DNA of 64,000 bases from Undaria pinnatifida. Taxonomy: Eukaryota > Sar > Phaeophyceae > Laminariales > Alariaceae. Where the stretch lies: NCBI GenBank assembly GCA_012845835.1, contig JABAKD010000017.1:8083600-8147599 (forward strand), given 5' to 3'. Below, piece after piece: positions 39,601 through 51,600 of the stretch (positions are counted from its first letter, which is position 1; the number at the start of each line of letters is the position of its first letter). The position numbers were made by a program, and so were the translations under genes. The notes below the pieces were generated by a model. The model saw nothing but the letters and a program-made list of their open reading frames with translations. It did not search any database and was not told where the DNA came from.

Positions 39601-42600
39601 CGCTGCATGCGTGGTATGCGTCGTATGTGCGTTGTACATGCGCTCCTCGAGTACTGCCTGCGGACAGGGAAATGTTCTCGGAACCGTAACCGCCACCAAG
39701 CGGGATCATGTACCAGTAGCTCGAGAGACAAAGCAGTTTTCACCGCGCTTTCGTGGGTCTCCGCGCTAAACGCGTGTCACCGAGCAAAAGTAGACCTCCG
39801 CACACAACGACACACCGCACTAAAGCGGGGGCGTGCGCACTACCGTGTACCGCGCACACGGCACCCCATGTGTACGGTATTGTATGCGCTGTATGTGCGT
39901 TGTACGAAGTGCGTGTTGCGTGTGCGTTGTATGTGCTCACCGAGTACTGCGGGCAGGGGGATGTTCTCGGAGTCGTAGGCTCCACCGAGGGGAATCATGT
40001 AGAAGTAGCTCGCCAACCCTTCCCGGAGGGACGCCGCGAGGCCCAAGTAGAACAGCTGGCCGCGATCGGGGCCATTCGTGGCTTTGGTCGCCGCCGGGTA
40101 ACTCCTGATCTTGTTCTGATGATGTGATTGGCCGAAAGACAAGCGGGAGCCGCGCGCGGTCATCGGCGCACAGTGGGTTAAGGTTAGCTGGAAATCTTGG
40201 CGAGAAGCTGATCCAGTAGACAGGATGTGTGTTACCAGTTTTTTGTTTTTGTTTTTGGTCTTTGCTCATATCCCTCTTTCCATTTTATCTTCGCGCTTTT
40301 CAATCTCCGAACGCCTCCCTCCCTCTCTAGGACCAAGGCTACACGGTACGTAGGGGGATGTTAACACCCGCAATTTTCACCACCGAGGGGTCTAAGGCAG
40401 TCGCGCGAGTGACTCTGTACCCGTCACGTGGACGAAACCACCTATACACGATACGCTTAGCGCAGCGTGGCTAACTCTATTGCATTGTGGCTTCATGTTG
40501 CTAGATTATATGATGTAAAGTAGAGCTCCAAAGCTTAACATCGCGAAGGAACAGGGCGTCTCTCCCGCGCCAGTGACTCCGGGTTACCGAAAAAAAATGC
40601 CCTTAAAAAAAAAAGGGACCCCCCCTCCGGTCGTAGCCTGTTGTCCTAGGCGTAAGTTAAATACGGGGCCATCGAGCAGGCTCTTCTCCCCCATCAAATT
40701 TGCAGCACGCGTTTCCGATTTTTTCTTGAGAGAAAGCTTCACAGCTATGTCTTCCCTCTCGTCGGCTCGCATCGAATTCCAGTGCTCCGGAGTAAACAGC
40801 CCTCGGTTTCTGTCCCTTCTTTCTATTGGAGATGCACCCCACTGAGCTGTGCAGTCAGCGTTTTCATTAGAGATGAACCATACAACCGCGTAGAGCTATG
40901 CAGTCAACATGAGATGCGCCACTGAGCTATGCAGTCAGCCTTTCCACAAGAGATTTACCATAACCACTGAGCTATGATGTGGTCAGCGCTGACTGCAAAG
41001 CTCAGTGGTTCTGGTGTTATCCCAAATGCTCTTGTGAGGATGCTTGGGACTGATCGACGCTGCGGTTAATATTCGACGGGAGCAGTGGTAGCCTTCGTGG
41101 CTTCGTGGCCGTGGCGAAATTCGTGATCTTGCTCTAACGCGATGATTGGCCGAACATTGAGCGAGACGCGTACGGTGATTGGCGCAAAGGGGGTTGAAGT
41201 TAGTTGGAGATTGAGCCGCTTTCTCCAAAAATATAACAACATAGCTACATACATGTACCGTCTGAATGAAACTCCGGGGAGAAGTCGCCGGGGATTGGTC
41301 ATTGTCATCCTCGGATATTGACGTATTGCCAGGGATTCGTGTTACGGCTAAAAAAAATGCGAACGGCGCCCGCCCGTTCGCACAAAAAATTGCACGAAGT
41401 TGGCTAAAACTACGAACGACACCCACCCGCGAACGGCAACTGCAAAAAAATGAAAAGCGCTAATCCAGGAGCCGGAACACTATTACCCAAAGGTTCCAGA
41501 CCAAGAATGCTTTTAAGAGGGGGTTTCCAGTTTGTATGGGGCATTTCCCACCGGGTGCTATTTTCATAATTCCGCGAACGCCAAGAGGTCTGGGAACGGC
41601 GCGTGCATCTGCGAACACGTGAGCATGTATATATGTGTAACGCGTCGCATGTGCATACCTAGTGCATATCACTGGTAAGTAATCGATGAATCTGACATCG
41701 GGTATCACCCGTAGGTATGTCCCTATCGCGGAACTGGGGAAGCGCATAGTATACAGTATATCGTGCATAGTAAATAGTATATGTACACTACGACCTTGGT
41801 AAAAGTTACCTGTACATCGCACAGACGTGGCAAAAAAAAAAAAAAAGGTCCGTGCGATCGTATAATATTGTTGTAATATTGTACGTACAAGACATTAGAA
41901 TACAGGCGTACAGGTTTGTTTGCCGTTTGCGGCGATTTTATCGACCAGCGCAACTCGTATGAACATAATTCCCGGACTGTCAAAAACCCGTTCAAGCTGC
42001 AAACTGCAAGCGTTACATCATCCTAGTCGAACTCCAAGTGGTCATCTCCAATCGTTTCGCTCCCGTAGTAGCCACTGCTTCATCCAAGTGTAATTCCAAG
42101 TAGTTCTCCCCTGCAAATATTTTGTTCAAGTCTAGCTTCCGGTAGTTCCCCTCTGCAAACATTACTTCGTCCAACTTTAATTCCAAGTAGTTTCTCCCCC
42201 GCAATGATTCCGTGCAAGTCTAATTCCAGGTAGTTCCCCTCTGCAAACATTACTTTGTCCAACTTTAATTGCAAGTAGTTTCTCCTCCGCAATAATTCCG
42301 TGCAAATCTAATTCCAGGTAGTTCCCCTCTGCAAACATTACTTCGTCCGACTGTAATTCCAAGTAGTTTCTCCCCCGCCAAAAAATGCGTGCAAGTCTAG
42401 TTCCAGGTAGTTCCCCTCTGCAAACATTGCTTCGACTTTAATTCGAAGGTAGTTTCTCCCCCGCAATAATTCCGTGCAAATCTAATTCCAGGCAGTTCCC
42501 CTCAGCAAACATTACTTCGTCCGACTATAATTCCAAGTAGTTTCTCCCCCGCAAAAAAATGCGTGCAAGTAAGTCTAGTTCCAGGTAGTTCCCCTCTGCA

Positions 42601-45600
42601 AACTCTAATTCCAGCTAGTTCCCCTCCGCAAACATTACTTCGTCCGACTGTAATTCCAAGTAGTTTCTCCCCCGCAATAAGTCCGTGCAAGTCCAATTCC
42701 AGCTAGTTCCCCCAGCAAACATTACTTCGTCCGACTGTAATTTCAAGTAGTTTCTCCCCCGCAACAATTCCGTGCAAGTCTAATTCCAGGTAGTTCCCCT
42801 CCGCAAACATTACTTCATCCGACTTCAATTCCAAGTAGTTTCTCCCCCGCATTTTTTTGTTCAATTCAACCCGAAGTCTGAACGGTCTGTCCAGTTTATG
42901 TGCAAAACTTTGCGTTGTCCAATTTTAGCTCCGTGTTCCAAAGTATTAAATAGTTTGCTGAAGAAGAAAAAGAGTACTTTAAGCCGTTGTAATTCCAAGT
43001 GAGTTGTCACCCTGCAAACGTCAAATGTGTCATGAAACCAAACGCCTCCTTTAAAGTATTGACAGTTTTCTCCTGCAAACATTATCTTAACGTACTCCGA
43101 TTCCAAGTACGAAGTACAGATAAATTTGATCCCGTACATGCCAGGGCTTTGTCACCGGTCACGAACCGGCCCGCAGGCTGGTCGGGTCGGGTCGGGTCGG
43201 ATCGGGTCGGGTCGGGTCGAGTCACGAGGTTTTCTGCTCTCACGGGACGGGCCGGGTCGCCCTAACCCGATCTGACCCGCGATACATTATCCGATCCGTG
43301 AAAAGCCCTTCTCAATTCGAACACTACATCATTATTGATTGCACTCTATCTGTTACAAGCAGCTTGGCCCTCAAACGGGTATCTATACGCTTTCTATCAA
43401 CCCTCGACGAAAAATCGACGAGCAGTGGGATCGCTGAACCCTATGCGCGATAAAAATTGAAGGGGCGAAACCTGTGACCACGGCTTGTGTGTCCAGAAGC
43501 TGGAAAGTAGGAGTATGAAGAAAAAAAAAAAAAAAACACACAGAGAGGTTGGCCGCTTATCACTCACTGCCCAAAACGTGGCATTTTCTGGTACATGCCC
43601 AGCAGTTTGAACTCAAAAACCTAGTAAGAGCGCCATCAATATTGAGAGCGATATCCGGCTACTACTGGGGGGCTGTCGTCCAACTACTACTTGCTCCCCA
43701 ACACCGCTCGAAAAAAAACGTACCCGCCCCTCTAGCATTTGGCCCCGATCGGTGTATATAAGCCATAAGCCATGCGGACACCCCAGCCCAAGTTTAGTAT
43801 TTCTTATGTACTCACCCTGATCCCACCCCCGACGCGTGCTACGACGGCGAGGCAGCTTTTTTCGGCCAAAATATTTCAAGAAAAGACGGGGCTCCTTAAC
43901 CCTCCTTGGCCCCTTTAGGGCCTTGAAACCCCTCCCTATACTAATTCCAAGCAATGTTGTCCCCGAGACAAGGGTTTTCCAGCTGGAAGGGCGTCGGACC
44001 AAAATCGCCGGGATGCATGCCGTGTTCTTGTTCCTGCAGAATGAGTTTGTTTTTTGGTATGCCTTCCCCGCGGGTTTTGTTCATCGGATTGCCCAAAATC
44101 GTTTTTTGTTGGGCCAGGTGTAGAGAGCTCCTCAAGCGATGAGCTCCAGAACAAAATTGGTCCGCCTTTATCCCTTGGCATCTGTTCCCTACTACTTCTG
44201 CCGCTGTGCTGTACGGATGATTTTCGGGCTAGGTTGGGGCTTAGGCTTCTGGTCGCGTGTTGGAACCTGGCACCAGGTTTACCGGTATACCAATAGTAGC
44301 AATAAACAGGGGTGCATGGCATACACACAGTCCTAGGCCAGTGTGTATATATTTTTTGCGACACCCCCGGGGGGGTAGGGGGGGGGGACGGTAAGGCGAA
44401 GACGAAAGACCCGATCCAGGAGGAGCGCCAGCGTCCGCGGCGCCTTTCTCGGAGCTGGCTAGCGAACCGGGGGCGATGTCGTGTGCCCGTTCGCTACTGG
44501 TACTCCGTTGGCACATACCCTTTCGAAGGTACACATCTTGTATATTTCTAACAGTACTTTATTTGAACAGGGATGTATGGCTTATACGCCCCTGGGGGTG
44601 CATGTATAGCCTAGCCACGTTTACTTTGCCAACACCGGGTGGGGAGGGGGGGGGTCGGGTAAGCCCCCCCCCCCCCCCCCGCAAAAAAAAGCAAGAGATT
44701 TTTATTTTTTGGGGGGGAAATTGGTGCGTGTGTTTCGATCGTTGGGTTGTGCGCGCGCACACACCTCGTAGAACGACGAGCTCCTGACGACGTGTCCACC
44801 TTGCTGAAGAATGGAAACCCCGAGGTGCGTGAAGACAAAGGCCCCGAACAACCTAAACGCCCCCCGGTAGGCATTCCTGGCGTCGCCGTTGTCGACAAGC
44901 CAGGCGGACTCGACCAACTCCAGAGCGAAGATGGTCGCACCTCCTGTAAGGAAGACGAAGGGGAAACAAACCGAGCATATGATATAACAAAGCAGTTAGC
45001 GGGTGGCCCGGTCTTGACTAAGAGCGCATCGAAGACAAAGAGCATTGTACACAGCTTAACGCCGTTACGGCGCTCCACGGGAACCCGTTTTTGGCGGGAA
45101 ATCACTTGGAATTACTGTAGGGAGGGGTTTTGGGGGGATAATCTGTAAAATGTACGTACGAAAAAAAAAACTATATTTTATCAACAACACGAGTGAAAAC
45201 AAAAAAGGAGCCGCGCGTGTGCACAGCAGTGCACGACCAAATATTAAACACTAGGTGAGTGCTTGGGATGACAGGGCTGACAGGGCTCGGTCTCACTTAT
45301 GTTTTTTTTTTTTTTTAATCCTACGGCGGATGGGGAAAAATAAAGCTTTAGCTCACCACACTTTCCACGTATTTTCATACGCGTCGTGTGTCGATTTAAC
45401 TCAGTTGCTTTCGCAGCCCAACGCTAGCTGGCGCACCCTTCGGGCCCCGTTGTAGGTATATCATCTCTGCGGTCAAATCGGCATGCCTTGCGCCCATGCT
45501 AAGCGCGCTGTGTGTGCTGCCCGTCACCGATACTTGTAGGACTCATCCAATGCGTTGTTAAGAACGCTTGCTTCAGCTTGTTGTCGTAGTGGGGTGCTCA

Positions 45601-48600
45601 TAAACTGGGCTACCCTCTCCAGGTATGTCGGTTGAGGGTCGAGGGTCGACGGAACATGCATTGCTTGTGCCCTAATGAAGACCATGTGGGTTTTTCACGA
45701 AATTGTCGCCAGGGGGTGGTATTCCATAGGGGTCTTGGTATATATAGAATGAAGACCATGTGGGTTTTTCACAAAATTGTCACCAGGGGGTGGTATTCCA
45801 TAGGGGTCTTGGTATAATATGGAATAAAAGCCATTTGGGTTTTCACGAAATCGTCACCGGGGGGTGGTATTCCATAGGGGTCTTGGCACATAGAGTAGAT
45901 CACATCATATAAGGGTGTGATATACACCGGGCCATCATGCTTATTCGGCCGTAGTTTTGGCCCACAAGCAAGGCGGACTCGATCAAGTCCAGTGAGAAGA
46001 GATGGTCCAATGCCCGCCCCCCGTTGCCCATATTAATCGAGAGAGAAAGGCAACAAAACAGCGTCAACCACATCAATCGAGAGGAGAGGACAAAACAAAA
46101 AACGAACCACTTGTGTTATGGACATCACGAGTTCGGCCAAATTTTTATTAAATATGACGGTCGAGTGTCTATTGGCTACGATCCGTCAACGTCTCTCTCT
46201 AAATGAAAAAATGTATTCGTTTTAGTGAAGGGAGTTTCTCGCGTAGCCGTTGTCCGGGACAAACGGCGGAATCAACCACTTCCAGCGAGAAGACGTTCAA
46301 GCAGGCTGTACTATTAATAGCCCTGGTACAAACAGGACGTCACCAAGACCCCGACCAATTTGTTTCCAGGAAAATTCTTTGGTTCCGTAACACTGCACTG
46401 TATACCTGGTATAAACCAATTCCAGCGTGAAGACGTTCAAGCAGGCTGTACCAACGGGTGTGTTAGACCATCCCAACTTGTTTCCAGGAAAATTCTTGGG
46501 TTCCGTACTGTACTATACCTGGTACATAGACAAGTTCAAATACACGCAGGGTGGCGGCCCGGGGGGAGGCAAACGCTCCCACCCCGGTCCAGACCGCTGA
46601 CCCCACCCCGAGCTGCTGTGACGGCCAACCCTACCCCTCACTCTAACGCTATGATATGGGGTGACTTTTTCTTTATCCTTCGTCGGATGGGGAAAAGAAA
46701 AGCTTCAGCAGCGGGTGCATTCACATTATTATATTTTTTCCGTGTATATCCATGATGATACACATGTGCAACAATGCAATAATGGCGGTCTGCCAAGGGG
46801 TACTGCTCGTCAATGGGAAAGAATGTGTCGTTTGACCCCGTCAAGGCCGTCTTGAGAGATGATATTCTAGTTATAGTCTTGTGGTTTCCTTGACGGCGGT
46901 CTGTCATGGGGGACTGCCGGACAAGAGGCAAGAGCGTGTCGCTTGACCCGTCAAGGGCCTCTTTCGAAATGCTATACTATTAATAGTTCTGGTGCCGTGA
47001 TTTCCTGGACGGCGGCCTGCCAACGGGGGCTGCACGTCGAGAAACAAGAGCGTGTCGTCAACCAGGGTCTTTGTCGTGAGGGGCAGTGGGGAGTTTAAAC
47101 CTGCTGTTGCCCACATTAAGTTTGAGCGGGTTTCATCAAATTTTATACCTGCTGCGAATTAATCGAATTGGAAATATTTTTCAAAAATGAATCAACGCTG
47201 TTGAAATTTCGGCGGGGGGTGTTTGGCAAATGGGTGACATGCATGACATGCCGAGAGAGGAGAGAGAGGAGAGAGGAGGACAGAGAGCGAGAGGGCGATA
47301 ACAGAGAGAAATAAAAAGATCAAGTTGAAACGAAGAAAGACAAAGACGAATATGCAGACACAGCAGTAGTACGCGTACGAGTGAGGGTTTCGTAGAGAGA
47401 GAGCGAGAAAGGGAGAGGGTAGGGGGAATGGAAGGCAACTATTGTTCCGTATATGTATGTGTAGTATCCTGGAAGCGGTTGATAATACATATACTGGTAT
47501 GTTACTGGTGTGTACACTGGATATTGCATGACCACATTATCACCTCGCTTGTTGTATTTTTGCAATGTGTATCTCTGTCTTTTTTTCAATTGGCGACCTC
47601 AGAAACCCACATCGGCACGGTAAAATCGTGATGACTACATGGTTGCACCGGTCGATTGGAATGTTCTATCTTGCGATCCATGTAAAATAAGACACCACGA
47701 AGCTGTAACACATTGTATACCGCACACAGGCAGTTCTACTTCATTGTTTTAAATTGTTGTCTTGTATTCATGGCGTGTTGTTGTTCTCACATTAACTCGC
47801 ATACCCCTGGTACATAATAATGAAGTCCGTGGTCACGGGACAGGCTCCAGTCGCTCTGGAGACGAGACATACCCCAGAAAAAAGGCAAACCAAAAGTCAC
47901 TCACATTAATAGTCAGGCCTGGTTGTTGGAATATGCGGAAGATTCCTAAAAGCCGTTGTCCCCCCCCTCCCCTCCCCTGAATAACACGCAAAAAACAGCC
48001 CTCCCCCCCCCCCCCCCCCCGCTCCCCCGCCACTCCACCTAAAATCTAATCTGCTAGAACAATAAACACTACCAGACAGGTGATATCACCTCACTACCTA
48101 TCCACCCCGCCATGCCGCAGCTCCAATTCATTATCTCCGCCCCTCCCCGCCTCCTCCTTCCCCACCACCCGCACCATCGCCTAGACCTAGCACGTATAAT
48201 AAAGTTCCTCCCACGTACTCCGTATACATTCATGCGAGCGACAGGGGTTTGATTCCCCCCCCTACCTCCCCCTCGTTTGGTTATTTCCCGCCGCCCCACT
48301 TAAAATCATAATCTGCCAGAGTACTAAACACTAGCAGACCCAGTTGATACCACCTCATTACCTTTCTAGTTAAATCCATGCCGTAGCTCCAATTCATACC
48401 CCCTCCCTCCTTTCCCCCCCCTATCGCCCCCTCCTTCCCCACCACCCGCACCATCGCCCAGACCTAGCACCACGCGTATAGCAAGCTCCTAACAGATATA
48501 CGTTTATGCGACCTAAAGCTGTTGGAAATCCCCCTCCCCCTCCCTTCGAACACTCCGCCCACTCCTCACAGGTTGTATAACTTACCAGCAGGATATGCAT

Positions 48601-51600
48601 GATAATCTGATGCATTCCGTCCACCACCGTCACATTTATCCCCGTTAAAGGATTTTTAGTTTCTGCGCATAGATTGGGTTGCTCCCCCCCCCCTCCCCCC
48701 CGCTCCCTCTTGTTCAAACCTCTCGGTCCACACACCCTTAAAATCTCCGCCCCCCCCTCACCGGTTATACAACTAACGGGATACACTTTTTGATAATTAT
48801 TTCCTTCCACAGCTCTGTCAGATTTTTGTCCCCCTCAAAAACGGGTTTTATAGTTTCCGCGCACAGACTGACTAACATCACCCTGTCGACCCCGGTACAA
48901 GGTACACTGTAGTTCCAAGGGGAGTCGCCGACCTAAATCCTTCATGAGGACACACACCCAGTCATACGCGCGATCGGAGTATCACAAACAGCTTGCAAAG
49001 ACGGGTTTCGACGAAATCTTCGACCTCACAGCTGGAGTGTTTTTTTTATTTTATAAACTATTGGGGGGACAGTACGCATTACTGTTACGGGCAAGACTGG
49101 CAGACGACGCGGGACACGCCGGCCTTCTTGGCATGATGACACCCTGGTGCCGGGAACGACAGGTAAGTGCACTGTACCGGCACAGATGGTAACTATTCAC
49201 AAGCCAACCATCACACATCACCTGCCTTGGCACGACATCTTCGCGTAGTTTGCTGTGTATACCATCTGACGCTATTCTGATTTTTCTAATGCACTGTCTC
49301 CCATCCTTGTCCAGCCGCCGTCTCCACCACGAAAAATCTATTTCCGCTGTCTGATCGGTTTTCTTTCGCCGTCTTCCGCGTGTTTATCGGAGGGCTGGGC
49401 CACGCACAGGATCACAGGATACACCCGTCAACGCGGCCATGCATGATATATATATGAGTACTCCCCGCCCCACCCCGTGCACCAGTCTCGAAAGGAACGT
49501 GCGCTCAATTGCCAAAATACTACCAGGTACAGCGGGTATGGCGATTCAAAGACAAGCGACAGCTGCGCACCACCCCTCGTGTAGCGTGTATACCAGGTAT
49601 AGTACATAATGACTCCCGTCCTTCCAGTATATTGTCCACATATATATTATAACTGAGATGTTTCCACCAATCAATGATGAATCCAGCACAACCAGTGTCC
49701 GTGCTGATGCCTCATCAGGAGACGCGCTATGTTGTCACAAACTACGAGCGACTGAGACGGAGACACACATTTTGCAAATACAGCTGGGTAGCACCGCGGA
49801 GATTTGGCCGTGCAAGGCCAACCGCCATGAGCACCCTGGCAGCCTGTTTCTGATTATGTAACATTTACAGAGTCGATGTGTCTATTCCATCATCCAGCCT
49901 GTGTGCTGCATGCCTCCAGAACATATGCCGACCATATATCCGGTAAATGCGTAACGCTCGTGGTCGTGTCCACATGGTTTTGACAAATGTTACTGCTGTT
50001 ACCGTTGACCTTTGGTTGAGGTTCGCTTAGTCGACTTCATAGTTGACTGCCGTTGGCTTTCACATGGCTTGGTATTAGCATATCCGTCTTGGTCTGTGCC
50101 GAGAGAACAAAACAAAAAAACGGATTGGAGGAGACAAGATCTACAACGAAAAAGAAAAAAAAAAAAAAAAAAAAAAGAAAACTGACTTGACACGGGGGTA
50201 CTTTTTTTCGGTTTTCGGCGTGGAACAGTAGAGCCTTTCGGTAATTTCGTCTCGGCTTTTATGGTCAGGGTGTCGACTCAGCTATTACATAAAACCAACA
50301 TGAAACAGCATGCAGCATCCAATTAATTCAGCTCAGAGTGCCGCCATGGGTTGATGCGCTGATGATGATGCACTGAACACGAAGCCACGAGCGCCGTTCG
50401 CGCATTGGTGTTAGTTGGTGTACAGAACTCAAATTCAAAGCAATTTGTACATGCGGGCAGTACATACGTAGCCTGCCTTTCCGGCCTGCAACTCGTTTTC
50501 TATTCGTTTTGATGCCAGCATCACATCATCCAAGCAAGCAGCAGCCGCAGCGGCTACAGCGGACCACACACAGAGCGAAAAAAAAGCAGCATCTTCAGCG
50601 GGCTTGTTTCTGGGTCGAATTGTACTCTCGTACACGTTGAATGGGATCGACGATCGATGTCTTGTGTGGGGGGGCGGTAAACGGCATTTGTCGCACCAAG
50701 TATTTAAGCGAAGACACAGCATGGTATGGTATGCATACCGAGTTTACGCTTGAGAGGTTACACCCCATTTGCAACAGTGCTACCGTACTAAAGCACTATT
50801 AATACTGCTGTACACTTCGTAGTACGTAATTATTAATACTTTCACGACTAACTCTGTACCTGAGGGACAAAAAACACCCCACGTCTCACACAGGTCATCA
50901 CAAGGTTTTTATCGTATCGCAGCATAGCTTACTTTTCTTTTCCTTTCTTTTCATTCCACTCACAAGTTCCTACTTTCCAGCTTCTGGACAAGCCGTGGTC
51001 ACAGGCACCTAGTGTCGTCCCTCCCCCCACCCCCGGTAATCGCCATAATTTTTTTATATCGCGCATAGGGTTCAGCAATCCCGCTGCTCGTCGACTACTA
51101 TTCCATTGCGCCTTCAGATCGGGAACTCGATCCGCACGTAAGCTTAAGCCCGCAAAAAAAAAAATACAGGTGGTTGGTTCACCCGCGCGAGTGACCCCAA
51201 GCCCCTAATACTGCTGTGCATAAATAAAACCCCTTAAGAGGGCGAAGCGCCGCAATGGAATAGCAACACTCTATGAAAAATCGACGAGCAGTGGGATTGC
51301 TGAACCCAATCTATGCGTGATAATAAGAATTGAAGGCAAGAACCGGGGGGGAGAGAGGGGACAACACCCGTGACCGCGGCTTGTCCAGAAGCTGGAAAGT
51401 AGATGTGTGTGTAAAAATGAATACACAAATAAATAAATAAATAAATACATAAATTATAAATAATAAAATGGCATGGATAACTCTGGGTCTGTGTGGTTAG
51501 TAGTAGTGTGTAGTACGTCATTAATTTATAAATTAAAATAATTTAGTATACGAACATGTGTACAAGAAACATGATTACTGTTGGCTGGCCCAAGGCAGGT

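Noticed and set aside
45959-46455. Alternative membrane exons before exon 3
   Set aside because: They read like exon 3 for 10-15 residues only, then lose frame, and lack good donors.
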